Assembly: GCA_029779995.1 (NCBI GenBank) | Contig: JAKOZM010000224.1 | Span: 1-24,489 of the forward strand | From: Actinomycetes bacterium | GTDB taxonomy: Bacteria > Actinomycetota > Actinomycetes > S36-B12 > UBA10799 | Direction of reading: 5' to 3' | Length of the DNA stretch: 24,489 nt | Shown here: one piece after another, positions 7,559 through 16,892 of the stretch | Numbering within the stretch: position 1 is the stretch's first letter | Layout of the letters: each line of letters opens with the position of its first letter | Position numbers and translations under genes: made by a program | The notes under the pieces: model-generated | The model's database searches: none | What the model was told of the DNA's origin: nothing | Seen by the model: only the letters and a program-made list of their open reading frames with translations

Positions 7559-8488
7559 CTACTCGGGCAGTGCGTCCAGTTTCTCCAGGATGACACCTTC
7601 GCGCAGTGCCCACGGGCAGATCTGCAACTCCTCGATCCCGAAGATGTCCATCACGGCCTCGGCCACCACCGCACCGGCCACCAGTTGCCTGGCCCGTCCC
7701 ACTGAGACTCCCGGCAGGTCGGTGCGTTTGGCCGACGGCATCTCGGCGATCTTGGGGGTCCACAACGCCAGTGCCTCCCGGGTCAGCACCCGGCGGATGT
7801 ACAGGCCCTCGTCGCGCGAGGGCGCCCCGGTGATCCGCGCCAGCTGCCGCAGGGTCTTGCTGGTGGCGACACTGAGCTCCGGCTGGCCGTACCGGTTGAG
7901 GCGGACCGCAACGTTTGCCACCTCGGCGCGCACGTGTTTGCGCAGTTTCTTGATCTGCTTGGGCGACGGCGGGTCGTCGGGCAGCCAGTCCCGGGTCAGC
8001 CGGCCGGCACCCAGCGGCAGCGACAGTGCCGCATCGGGCTCCTCGTCGGCTCCGATCGCCAACTCCAGCGAGCCACCCCCGATGTCGACCAGCAGCAGTT
8101 GTCCGCTGGACCAGCCGAACCAGCGGCGCGCCGCGAGGAAGGTCACCCGGGACTCCCGCTCGCCGCTCATCAGGTCCACGCTGACGCCGGTGCGCTTGTT
8201 CACCTCAGCCAGCACCGCGTCCCCGTTCGGGGCTTCCCGGATGGCGCTGGTCGCGAAGGCCACGACCTCGGTGACCCCGGCGTCCTCGGCCACTTCCAGT
8301 GACTTCTCGATGAAGTCGATCAGGGTCTGCACGGCCGAGTCGTCGATGCCGCCATCGGCGCGCAGGTGTTCAGCGAGCCGCAATTCGACCTTGTGCGAGA
8401 CCGCCGGGACCGGCGCTGCGCCGTGGTAGCCGTCGACGACGAGCAAATGCACGGTGTTCGATCCGATATCCAGGACGCCGAGTCGCAT
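7559..8488 (-). CDS. Ppx/GppA family phosphatase
   Basis: Exopolyphosphatase/guanosine pentaphosphate phosphohydrolase family of the ASKHA fold, hydrolysing polyphosphate ends or pppGpp in the cytosol. The 309-residue length matches the short actinobacterial members, which lack the C-terminal HD-like domain of E. coli Ppx. Phosphate-binding loops are [16 protein letters not shown] near the N-terminus and [15 protein letters not shown] (about 130-145). The catalytic-region stretch [11 protein letters not shown] is present. The ATG at 8488 has TACGCT ending 6 bases upstream. It diverges from the Cys-rich protein gene at 8557. Whether this copy prefers polyphosphate or pppGpp cannot be told from sequence. 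Confidence 0.9.
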   Translation of the reverse strand: MRLGVLDIGSNTVHLLVVDGYHGAAPVPAVSHKVELRLAEHLRADGGIDDSAVQTLIDFIEKSLEVAEDAGVTEVVAFATSAIREAPNGDAVLAEVNKRTGVSVDLMSGERESRVTFLAARRWFGWSSGQLLLVDIGGGSLELAIGADEEPDAALSLPLGAGRLTRDWLPDDPPSPKQIKKLRKHVRAEVANVAVRLNRYGQPELSVATSKTLRQLARITGAPSRDEGLYIRRVLTREALALWTPKIAEMPSAKRTDLPGVSVGRARQLVAGAVVAEAVMDIFGIEELQICPWALREGVILEKLDALPE

Positions 8489-8494
8489 GGATCA

Positions 8495-8500
8495 AGCGTA
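8495..8500 (-). promoter_or_regulatory. -10 element of ppx (leaderless)
   Basis: On minus, TACGCT ends 6 bases before the ATG at 8488. The same hexamer at the same spacing serves the divergent gene. Confidence 0.6.
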
Positions 8501-8544
8501 GGGGCGTGCCGGTGGGTCATGTGCCGGGCACCGGTCGTAGCGCC

Positions 8545-8550
8545 TACGCT
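8545..8550 (+). promoter_or_regulatory. -10 element of the Cys-rich protein gene (leaderless)
   Basis: TACGCT is followed by 6 bases and GTG 8557. It sets the start of the downstream gene. Confidence 0.6.
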
Positions 8551-8556
8551 GGGCCG

Positions 8557-9312
8557 GTGCCCGAAGTGCCTTTGGACTTCCCCCGCGACTGGCTGGAGTT
8601 CCCCGATCCCGCCGACGACGATCGCGTCTTCCGGTGTGACCTGACCTGGCTGACGAGCAGATGGACCTGCATCTTCGGCAAAGGCTGTGGCGGGATCAGC
8701 GAGCACATGCCCGACGGTGGTTGCTGCACGCTCGGCGCCCACTTCAGCGACAAGGACGATCGGCAACGTGTGGAATCGTGGGCGGCCCGGCTGAGCCCAC
8801 AGGACTGGCAGTTCCACGCAGTGGGGCAGCGCAAAGGGATCGTGATGAAGGATCCCGAGGGCAGCAAACAGACCCGGGTGGTGGACGGCGCGTGCATCTT
8901 CTTGAACCGTCCGGGCTTCCCCGGCGGTGCCGGCTGCGCCCTGCACAACCTCGCCGTCCGGGAAGGTGTCTCGCCGGTGCAGAGCAAACCCGACGTCTGC
9001 TGGCAGTTGCCGATCCGGCGCACGTTCGACAACGTGGAGCGCCCGGACGGCACGCAGGTGCAGGTGGTGGGCATCGGGGAGTACGACCGGCGTGGCTGGG
9101 GTCCGGGTGGTCATGACCTGCACTGGTACTGCTCAGGGAACACGCAGGCGCATGTGGCAACCGAGCCGGTGTACATCACCGAGCGCGACGGGCTGGTCGA
9201 GTTGATGGGACGGCCGGCCTACGACGTCCTGGTGACCGCGTGTGAGCGCCGGGAAGCGGCGAGGCGGCGGGCTCTGGACGTGGCCCGCCACCCCGCCGAT
9301 CCGGACGCGTAG
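8557..9312 (+). CDS. Conserved actinobacterial Cys-rich protein (Rv0495c-like)
   Basis: A 251-residue soluble protein of unknown function. It has ten cysteines: 27, 38, 44, 56, 57, 113, 127, 148, 192 and 229. Several lie in strongly patterned contexts: [53 protein letters not shown] and HWYCSG. This looks like a metal or iron-sulfur binding core, which is inference. I recognise the family as the one next to ppx in mycobacteria (Rv0495c, from memory), and the position here next to ppx agrees. GTG 8557 is chosen over the in-frame GTG 8506 because of the -10 at 8545-8550 and because [11 protein letters not shown], the conserved start, follows directly. No signal peptide or membrane segment is seen. 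Confidence 0.82.
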   Translation: MPEVPLDFPRDWLEFPDPADDDRVFRCDLTWLTSRWTCIFGKGCGGISEHMPDGGCCTLGAHFSDKDDRQRVESWAARLSPQDWQFHAVGQRKGIVMKDPEGSKQTRVVDGACIFLNRPGFPGGAGCALHNLAVREGVSPVQSKPDVCWQLPIRRTFDNVERPDGTQVQVVGIGEYDRRGWGPGGHDLHWYCSGNTQAHVATEPVYITERDGLVELMGRPAYDVLVTACERREAARRRALDVARHPADPDA

Positions 9313-9367
9313 CGGGTCTTTCCACAACCGGTTCGCGTCGTCGGGGCGGTTTGTCAGACCTGATACA

Positions 9368-9373
9368 TAGTGT
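9368..9373 (+). promoter_or_regulatory. -10 element of radA (leaderless)
   Basis: TAGTGT is followed by 7 bases and the GTG at 9381. It overlaps an alternative in-frame GTG at 9372, which would then not be transcribed. Confidence 0.5.
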
Positions 9374-9380
9374 GGCGACC

Positions 9381-10805
9381 GTGGCGAAAACCGAGTATCA
9401 GTGCAGCGAGTGCGGCGCCCGGACGGGCAAATGGTTGGGCAAGTGCTCGACCTGTGACAGCTTCGGGACTCTGCAGGAGTGCGCACCCACCGAGAAGCCC
9501 AAGGCCGGCACGCGCAGTCGCGGCGCGCATGACGCTCCCTTCCGGTCGGCGCGGCGGGTGGTGGACCTGCAGGAGTCGACCCGGCAGCGGCGCAGCACCG
9601 GGATCGGGGAGTTCGACCGGGTGCTCGGCGGCGGGCTGGTGGCGGGGCAGGTCGTCCTGGTGGCCGGGGAGCCAGGCGTGGGCAAATCCACGCTGCTGCT
9701 CGACGTCGGGCATCGGATGGCGGCATCGACGGGCACCGTGCTGTACGTATCCGGCGAGGAGTCGGCCGAGCAGATCGGGTTGCGCGCGCGCCGGATCGGC
9801 GCGCTGCACGATCGGCTGCTGGTCGCCGACGAGACTGAACTGGAGCAGGTGCTGGCGCATGTGAAGTCGCTGAACCCGGTCCTGCTGATCGTGGACTCCG
9901 TGCAGACCATCGCCACCTCCGCGATCGACTCGCGGGCCGGCGGGGTGGCGCAGGTTCATGAGGTCACCCAGGTCATCACCCAATGGGCCAAGGGCCGCGG
10001 CCTGCCCACCTTGCTGGTAGGCCAGTCGACTCGGGAGAACTCCGTGGCCGGCCCGCGCGCCCTGGAACATCTGGTGGACACGGTCGTCACGTTCGAGGGT
10101 GACCGCACCTCCAGCCTGCGCATGCTGCGCTCGGTGAAGAACCGGTTCGGCCCCACCGACGACGTGGCCTGTTTTGAGCATGACGAGGACGGCCTGCGGG
10201 AGGTGGCCGATCCCAGCTACCTCTTCCGCAAGGTCCACGAGCAGCCGGTGCCGGGCAGTTGCCTGACGGTGACTATGGAGGGCAGGCGCCCCCTGCTGGC
10301 GGAGGTGCAGGCCCTCGTGGCGATGACCGGGAACCCCACGGTGCGCCGCTCAGCGACCGGCCTGGACGTCAACCGCACCACCATGCTGGTCACGGTGACG
10401 GACAAGGCCGGCACGCTCGGGCTGTCGAGCCGGGACGTGTACAGCGCGACCGTGGGTGGGGCGCGGATCAGCGATCCCGGGGCCGACCTCGCGATCTGCT
10501 TGGCCGTGGCCTCGGCTCGCATGGACGCACCGCTGTGGGCCGACACGGTGGCGATCGGGGAGGTGACGTTGTCCGGGGATCTGCGGGTCGTCCCAGGCAC
10601 GGCCAAGCGAATCATCGAGGCTGCCCGGCTGGGGTTCAAACAGGTGGTGATACCGGCCGATGCCGGCAATCATCCAGATGTCGTGCGCGCGGCGGAGGGG
10701 TTGTCGGTACAACCAGTGCATCGGCTGGCGGACCTCATGGCCGCGGTTCTGCGCGCGCCACGCACTGAGCAACCGGCACTGCGATCGGTCGACGCACCCT
10801 TCTAG
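9381..10805 (+). CDS. radA: DNA repair protein RadA
   Basis: A 474-residue RecA-like ATPase that drives branch migration in recombinational repair. It opens with a C4 zinc finger (Cys8, 11, 22, 25: CSECGARTGKWLGKCSTC). The RecA-like core has Walker A GEPGVGKST (96-104) and the RadA-specific KNRFG motif (about 253-257). The C-terminal third is the Lon-protease-like domain (VGGARISDPGADLAICLAVASA), which here binds DNA rather than cutting peptides. GTG 9381 gives the usual MAKTEYQCSECG start. disA begins 41 bases downstream. RadA is known to interact with and restrain DisA in other bacteria, so the pairing is functionally meaningful. Confidence 0.96.
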   Translation: MAKTEYQCSECGARTGKWLGKCSTCDSFGTLQECAPTEKPKAGTRSRGAHDAPFRSARRVVDLQESTRQRRSTGIGEFDRVLGGGLVAGQVVLVAGEPGVGKSTLLLDVGHRMAASTGTVLYVSGEESAEQIGLRARRIGALHDRLLVADETELEQVLAHVKSLNPVLLIVDSVQTIATSAIDSRAGGVAQVHEVTQVITQWAKGRGLPTLLVGQSTRENSVAGPRALEHLVDTVVTFEGDRTSSLRMLRSVKNRFGPTDDVACFEHDEDGLREVADPSYLFRKVHEQPVPGSCLTVTMEGRRPLLAEVQALVAMTGNPTVRRSATGLDVNRTTMLVTVTDKAGTLGLSSRDVYSATVGGARISDPGADLAICLAVASARMDAPLWADTVAIGEVTLSGDLRVVPGTAKRIIEAARLGFKQVVIPADAGNHPDVVRAAEGLSVQPVHRLADLMAAVLRAPRTEQPALRSVDAPF

Positions 10806-10817
10806 CGGCCGGCAGGT

Positions 10818-10823
10818 GATAAT
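10818..10823 (+). promoter_or_regulatory. Possible -10 element for disA
   Basis: GATAAT lies in the radA-disA gap, 23 bases before the disA ATG. Unlike most promoters here it leaves room for a short leader with a Shine-Dalgarno. Confidence 0.35.
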
Positions 10824-10846
10824 TACCTTCAACGAGGGAGGTGCAC

Positions 10847-11908
10847 ATGGAGCGAGCAGCACGAATGCGGTCGGTGCTGGCTCAGGTCGCGCCGGGCACC
10901 GCCCTGCGGGAGGGTCTGGAGCGGATCCTGCGCGGTCGGACCGGGGGCCTGATCGTGCTGGGCAACAACGATGTGGTGGAGTCGATGTCCGGCGGCGGCT
11001 TCGGGATGGACGTGGAGTTCACCGCGACGGGCCTGCGGGAACTGGCCAAGATGGACGGCGCGGTCATCCTGGACCGCAACGCCACCCGCATCGTTCGCGC
11101 CGCCGTGCAACTGCTGCCCGATCCCGCCATCCCCACCCAGGAGACCGGGACCCGCCACCGCACCGCCGAGCGGGTGGCCGTGCAGACCGGCTACCCGGTG
11201 ATCAGCGTCAGCAAGTCCATGCACACGATCGCCCTGTACTACGAGGACCAGCGCAAGGTCCTGGAGGATTCCACGGTGATCCTCGGCAAGGCCAACCAGG
11301 CCCTGGCCACCTTGGAGCGGTACCGCCACCGGTTGGACGAGGTGGGCGGGACCCTGTCCGCTCTGGAGGTGGAGGATCTCGTCACCGTACGCGATGTCCT
11401 GCTGGTCACCCAGCGCCTGGAGATGGTCCGGCGGATGTCCGCCGAGATCGACGAGTACGTCGCCGAGCTCGGGGTCGACGGCCGGTTGCTTGACCTGCAG
11501 CTTCAGGAGGTCGTCAGCGGGGTGAGCGGGGATCAGGTGCTGCTGCTGCGCGACTACCTGCCGGATCCCTGGGCGTACGACACGACCATCACCGCTCTCG
11601 ATCAGGCCGATGACGCATCGCTGGTGGACCTGCAGGCGCTGGGCGCGTTGATGGGGCTGGCGTGGGACATCGAAGGCCTGGATCTGGCGTTGAGCCCGCG
11701 CGGCTACCGCCTGCTGGGCCGGGTGCCGCGGCTGCCGGAGACCGTCGTGCAGCGCCTGATCGAGCACTTCGGGTCCCTGCAGAAACTGCTGGCGGCCAGT
11801 ATCGACGACCTGCAGTCGGTCGAGGGAGTCGGGGAGGCCAGGGCGCGCGGTGTCCGCGACGCCCTGTCCCGGCTGGCCGAGTCCTCGATCCTCGACCGTT
11901 ACCAGTAG
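10847..11908 (+). CDS. disA: DNA integrity scanning diadenylate cyclase DisA
   Basis: Makes cyclic di-AMP from two ATP and pauses on branched DNA. It has 353 residues, the full family length. The N-terminal DAC domain has intact catalytic motifs DGA (70-72) in KMDGAVILD and GTRHRTAER (101-109). A helical linker follows, and the C-terminal helix-hairpin-helix DNA-binding domain ends with LQSVEGVGEARARGVRDAL. The ATG at 10847 has GAGGGAGG just upstream with 6-7 bases spacing; the in-frame GTG at 10841 lies inside the Shine-Dalgarno region and is rejected. It is probably co-expressed with radA. The next gene is convergent, its stop only 5 bases away. Confidence 0.97.
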   Translation: MERAARMRSVLAQVAPGTALREGLERILRGRTGGLIVLGNNDVVESMSGGGFGMDVEFTATGLRELAKMDGAVILDRNATRIVRAAVQLLPDPAIPTQETGTRHRTAERVAVQTGYPVISVSKSMHTIALYYEDQRKVLEDSTVILGKANQALATLERYRHRLDEVGGTLSALEVEDLVTVRDVLLVTQRLEMVRRMSAEIDEYVAELGVDGRLLDLQLQEVVSGVSGDQVLLLRDYLPDPWAYDTTITALDQADDASLVDLQALGALMGLAWDIEGLDLALSPRGYRLLGRVPRLPETVVQRLIEHFGSLQKLLAASIDDLQSVEGVGEARARGVRDALSRLAESSILDRYQ

Positions 11909-11913
11909 GTCGG

Positions 11914-12519
11914 TCAGCCGATCGCGAAGCTCACGGGCTCGCTGGACACGCCACCATTGGTCGCGACCACCTGATAGGAGCCGGCTTCGGCCGCAGTCGC
12001 ACTCGCCCCGCAGCCGTTGGCGCTGACAGTGCCATCCCACGTGCCCTTCACAGCGAACGCCTCCCCAGCCGGGATCTGTTCCACCTGCGTGTCGGTGCTC
12101 GGCGCACAGGCATCGGAGGACCACACGTCGAACCCGCCCGACGTGACGGTGAAAGTATTGGCTGCTGGCCCCACATCCCGGCTGCATGCCACCGCCCCGT
12201 TGTTGGCGATCTTCATCACGAACGACGATGGGGTTCCCAGCGGGAACGCGGACTGCTCGCTGGTGACCGTCACCTCGATGTCAGTGTCCTCACACGGGGC
12301 ACCTGAGGCCTGTGAAGCGCTGGGCGCAGGGCTGGGGCTGGTGGTGGCCAGCGTGGGCAACGGGCTCGGTGAGGCATCGGCTGCCGGCTCCGCCCCGCTG
12401 GGCTTTATCAGTGTCCACAGCAGGAACAGCACCACCAGGATTCCCAGGATCACCACGATCCGGCGCCGCCAGTACACGCTGGCTGGCTCGGGACCGACCG
12501 GATTCAACAAGGAACTCAT
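11914..12519 (-). CDS. One-TM membrane-anchored protein with extracytoplasmic domain
   Basis: 201 residues of unknown function. Layout: short cytoplasmic N-terminus with RRR at 18-20, one membrane helix (about 21-38, IVVILGILVVLFLLWTLI), a Ser/Pro/Ala-rich linker (about 45-73), then a beta-rich domain of about 125 residues with four cysteines (APCED, VACSRD, DACAPS, NGCGAS) that could form two disulfides outside the cell. It resembles DUF4232-like or BsuPI-like immunoglobulin-fold domains. From memory, mycobacteria have a membrane protein (Rv3587c) at the matching place between disA and mutY. The ATG at 12519 has TACGGT ending 7 bases upstream and is preferred over the start 6 codons earlier. 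Confidence 0.78.
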   Translation of the reverse strand: MSSLLNPVGPEPASVYWRRRIVVILGILVVLFLLWTLIKPSGAEPAADASPSPLPTLATTSPSPAPSASQASGAPCEDTDIEVTVTSEQSAFPLGTPSSFVMKIANNGAVACSRDVGPAANTFTVTSGGFDVWSSDACAPSTDTQVEQIPAGEAFAVKGTWDGTVSANGCGASATAAEAGSYQVVATNGGVSSEPVSFAIG

Positions 12520-12526
12520 GGAACAA

Positions 12527-12532
12527 ACCGTA
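12527..12532 (-). promoter_or_regulatory. -10 element of the one-TM protein gene (leaderless)
   Basis: On minus, TACGGT is followed by 7 bases and the ATG at 12519. Confidence 0.55.
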
Positions 12533-12569
12533 AGCAAACACCCTGCGCGGTCATGTGGGCGGGTCCGTG

Positions 12570-12575
12570 CACAAT
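12570..12575 (+). promoter_or_regulatory. -10 element of mutY (leaderless)
   Basis: CACAAT is followed by 7 bases and the GTG at 12583. The GT-C-like gene uses the same hexamer. Confidence 0.4.
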
Positions 12576-12582
12576 TGTGTGC

Positions 12583-13395
12583 GTGGCGCTGCTAGATCAA
12601 CGGGTCGCACACTGGTTCGAGACGCACCGCCGCGATCTGCCCTGGCGCCGCGCCGATCCCTGGGGGGTCTACGTCAGCGAGATCATGCTGCAACAGACCC
12701 CGGTCAGCCGGGTACTGCCCGCCTGGCAGGCCTGGATCGCCAGGTGGCCGACCCCCACCGATCTGGCCGACGACAGCCTCGGCGAGGCCATCCGGATGTG
12801 GGGCCGGCTGGGTTACCCGCGCCGGGCCAAACGCCTGCACGAGGCCGCTGTCATGATGCGCGACGAGTTCGCAGGTGCCGTCCCGGACACCGAACACGAT
12901 CTGCGGCGGCTGCCGGGCGTCGGGGAGTACACCGCCGCTGCAGTGGCGGCCTTCGCCTACGGCCGGGACAGCACTGTCGTGGACATCAACGTCCGGCGCT
13001 TCCTGATCCGTGTCCTCACAGGCGCGGACCCCGCCCCGACCTACAGTGCCGCCGAACGCGCGGTCATCTCGGCACTGCCCATCGACGTCCCGCGGCCGCT
13101 GTGGGCGGCGGCCAGCATGGAGTTCGGCGCGCTGGTCTGCACCGCCCGGTCCCCTGCCTGCCCGCAGTGCCCCCTGGCCGACCTCTGCGACTGGGTGCCA
13201 TCGGGCAGCGTGGGCCGCACCCAGACCTACGAGGGGACCGACCGGCAGGCACGTGGCGCAGTGCTGGAGATGCTGCGGGCCGGGCCGGTCTCGGAATTCG
13301 AGTGGCACGACGCCGCGCAGTTGCAGCGCGCCCTCGACGGCTTGCTGGCCGACGGCCTGATCGTGCGCGACCACCAGTGGTCCCTACCCCGTTGA
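12583..13395 (+). CDS. mutY: A/G-specific adenine DNA glycosylase MutY
   Basis: Removes adenine mispaired with 8-oxoguanine in base excision repair. It has 270 residues. Catalytic Glu33 lies in SEIMLQQTPVSRV, the helix-hairpin-helix is LPGVGEYTAAAVAAFAYG, and Asp134 in VVDINVRRF stabilises the transition state. A [4Fe-4S] cluster is indicated by Cys186, 193, 196 and 202 with C-x6-C-x2-C-x5-C spacing. It is shorter than E. coli MutY (about 350) and seems to lack the full C-terminal NUDIX-like 8-oxoG recognition domain. It also has GRLGYPRR where many MutY proteins have GLGYYxR. GTG 12583 is preferred over the ATG at 12553 because of the start context and the conserved beginning of the glycosylase domain. 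Confidence 0.9.
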   Translation: MALLDQRVAHWFETHRRDLPWRRADPWGVYVSEIMLQQTPVSRVLPAWQAWIARWPTPTDLADDSLGEAIRMWGRLGYPRRAKRLHEAAVMMRDEFAGAVPDTEHDLRRLPGVGEYTAAAVAAFAYGRDSTVVDINVRRFLIRVLTGADPAPTYSAAERAVISALPIDVPRPLWAAASMEFGALVCTARSPACPQCPLADLCDWVPSGSVGRTQTYEGTDRQARGAVLEMLRAGPVSEFEWHDAAQLQRALDGLLADGLIVRDHQWSLPR

Positions 13396-13587
13396 CGTCT
13401 CGCCGTTGGCCAGCGCTTCTATCCAGCCGGTCTCAGAATCTGTGAGGTGGGAGGCCTGCACAGTGCCCCCGACTGCGGTTATGGCATGGCAGACCGAAGG
13501 GGGCAAGGAGTCCCCGTTGTTCGCGATCAGCCATTCCTGGATCGAAGCACTCAGTTGGGGCCACCATCGTTCAATGTGCACGCTCAT
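13384..13587 (-). CDS. Small protein downstream of clpC, unknown function
   Basis: 67 residues, starting 18 bases after the clpC stop on the same strand. The N-terminus HIERWWPQLSASIQEWLIANNGDSLPP looks like a real folded helix pair rather than a frame shadow, followed by a VCHAITAVGG stretch and an acidic C-terminal part with SETGWIEALANGE. Its last 12 bases overlap the end of mutY on the other strand. Third-position GC, about 70%, is lower than in its neighbours. No good Shine-Dalgarno and no leaderless -10 precede it, so it would depend on clpC read-through. I do not recognise a characterised family. Confidence 0.55.
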   Translation of the reverse strand: MSVHIERWWPQLSASIQEWLIANNGDSLPPSVCHAITAVGGTVQASHLTDSETGWIEALANGETSTG

Positions 13588-13605
13588 GGCCCCAACCGCT
13601 ACCGA

Positions 13606-16101
<2,496 letters not shown>

Positions 16102-16131
16102 CCGCTGACTCCCTAGGTCGGCAAGACCTTC

Positions 16132-16137
16132 ACTTTA
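16132..16137 (-). promoter_or_regulatory. -10 element of clpC
   Basis: TAAAGT on minus lies about 31 bases before the clpC ATG, leaving a leader with an AGGGAG Shine-Dalgarno. No good -35 is found at normal spacing, which fits an activator-dependent promoter. Confidence 0.45.
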
Positions 16138-16181
16138 GTCTTCGGCTACGACAACCACGACCGCTGTTCGGGCCTTCCCCC

Positions 16182-16199
16182 CTTCGCCCTGGGTGAACG
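16182..16199 (-). promoter_or_regulatory. Possible ClgR-binding site upstream of clpC
   Basis: On minus the 18-mer from 16199 down to 16182 fits the corynebacterial ClgR consensus WNNWCGCYNANRGCGWWS (from memory) at 16 of 18 positions. It lies about 45 bases upstream of the -10, a normal place for an activator. ClgR activates clpC and clpP in several actinobacteria; no clgR gene is in the window. Confidence 0.4.
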
Positions 16200-16237
16200 C
16201 GGGACTCCGAAACGTGTTTGCTCATTAGGAAACAGAG

Positions 16238-16297
16238 GTGCCCATTTGTTCAGTTTGCGCCTGTTTCGAACGGTCACAGACTGAGCAATCGGGCACG
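16238..16297 (-). terminator. Imperfect hairpin downstream of the DUF1801-like gene
   Basis: GTGCCC (16238-16243) pairs with GGGCAC at the far end, and the inner parts TTG/CAA and TCAGT/ACTGA extend the stem to roughly 16-18 pairs with wobbles around a loop near 16262-16271. It starts 11 bases after the stop codon at 16308. There is no T-run, so termination is inferred from position. Confidence 0.4.
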
Positions 16298-16307
16298 CGT
16301 GCAGGCC

Positions 16308-16721
16308 TCAGGCTGCAGCCCGGCGCACCAGCTCCGCAATACGGGCAGCGACCTCGCCGTTCATGGCCACAACCGCGTATGAGGTCGACCACATGTCGCC
16401 CTCGTCCAGCGCCGCGGCTTCTTCGAAACCGAGCGTGGCGTAGCGGCTCTTGAACTTGCCGGCCGGCTTGAAAAACACGGTCACCTTGCCGTTCTTCGTG
16501 TAGGCCGGCATTCCGTACCAAGTGCGGGGAGCCAGCTCCGGAGCGACGTCGCCGACGATCTCGTGCAGGCGCTGCGCGATCTGCTGATCCAGCCCCTCCA
16601 TCTCGGCGATCTTGTCGAGCACGTCCTGCAGTCCGTTGGACTTGCCGGCCTTGCGCTCCTTGACCGCCTCCTGCATCGCGGCCTTCTCGTCGTCGCTGAA
16701 CGTTCCGCTCTTCTTCGGCAT
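16308..16721 (-). CDS. DUF1801/YdhG-like protein
   Basis: A 137-residue soluble protein. N-terminus MPKKSGTFSDDEKAAMQEAVKERKAG is a charged helix. The core APRTWYGMPAYTKNGKVTVFFKPAGKFKSRYATLGF resembles the DUF1801 fold (frataxin-like, sometimes labelled iron chaperone), in which a YGMP segment is conserved. The biochemical role of the family is not firmly known, so no function is assigned. The ATG at 16721 has TACCGT ending 6 bases upstream. It diverges from the glycosidase gene across a 171-base region holding two copies of an inverted-repeat element, the first of which starts 8 bases upstream of this -10. Confidence 0.75.
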   Translation of the reverse strand: MPKKSGTFSDDEKAAMQEAVKERKAGKSNGLQDVLDKIAEMEGLDQQIAQRLHEIVGDVAPELAPRTWYGMPAYTKNGKVTVFFKPAGKFKSRYATLGFEEAAALDEGDMWSTSYAVVAMNGEVAARIAELVRRAAA

Positions 16722-16727
16722 GGCGGC

Positions 16728-16733
16728 ACGGTA
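16728..16733 (-). promoter_or_regulatory. -10 element of the DUF1801-like gene (leaderless)
   Basis: On minus, TACCGT is followed by 6 bases and the ATG at 16721. Confidence 0.55.
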
Positions 16734-16740
16734 ACACTGT

Positions 16741-16853
16741 CGAGCGATGTGCCACAGGGGCAGAAATCTCGCCCGATGGGCACATCGTTCTGACGCGCCC
16801 GTTATCCCATGTGCCACGCAGACAACAAGGTGACCCGGTGGGCACATCGCTCG
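16741..16853. repeat. Tandem pair of inverted-repeat elements with ATGTGCC boxes
   Basis: Four ATGTGCC boxes alternate in orientation: 16747-16753 (+), 16779-16785 (-), 16809-16815 (+) and 16841-16847 (-), with centres 32, 30 and 32 bases apart. Boxes 1-2 and 3-4 are each an inverted repeat, and the second pair repeats the first at an offset of exactly 62 bases with a diverged centre. The outer boxes extend to a perfect 13-bp match: CGAGCGATGTGCC at 16741-16753 against its complement at 16841-16853. Boxes 1-2 can form a 12-bp hairpin with one G-U pair. The element fills the region between two divergent promoters, so operator sites or an RNA hairpin element are both possible. Confidence 0.7.
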
Positions 16854-16879
16854 CGGCGCAATCAAACGCGCCCGCGGGT

Positions 16880-16885
16880 TAGCCT
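16880..16885 (+). promoter_or_regulatory. -10 element of the glycosidase gene (leaderless)
   Basis: TAGCCT is followed by 7 bases and GTG 16893. This places the start 28 codons after the first in-frame ATG at 16809, which lies inside one of the ATGTGCC boxes. Confidence 0.55.
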
Positions 16886-16892
16886 CGCGCAC

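Noticed and set aside
10829..12187. 452-residue open frame on minus over disA
   Set aside because: Antisense to disA, whose DGA and RHR motifs and C-terminal domain are intact; Gln/His-rich shadow.
16722..16892. CRISPR-like array from the spaced ATGTGCC boxes
   Set aside because: Boxes are only 7-13 bases, alternate in orientation, and only four occur; no cas genes. It is a tandem inverted-repeat element.
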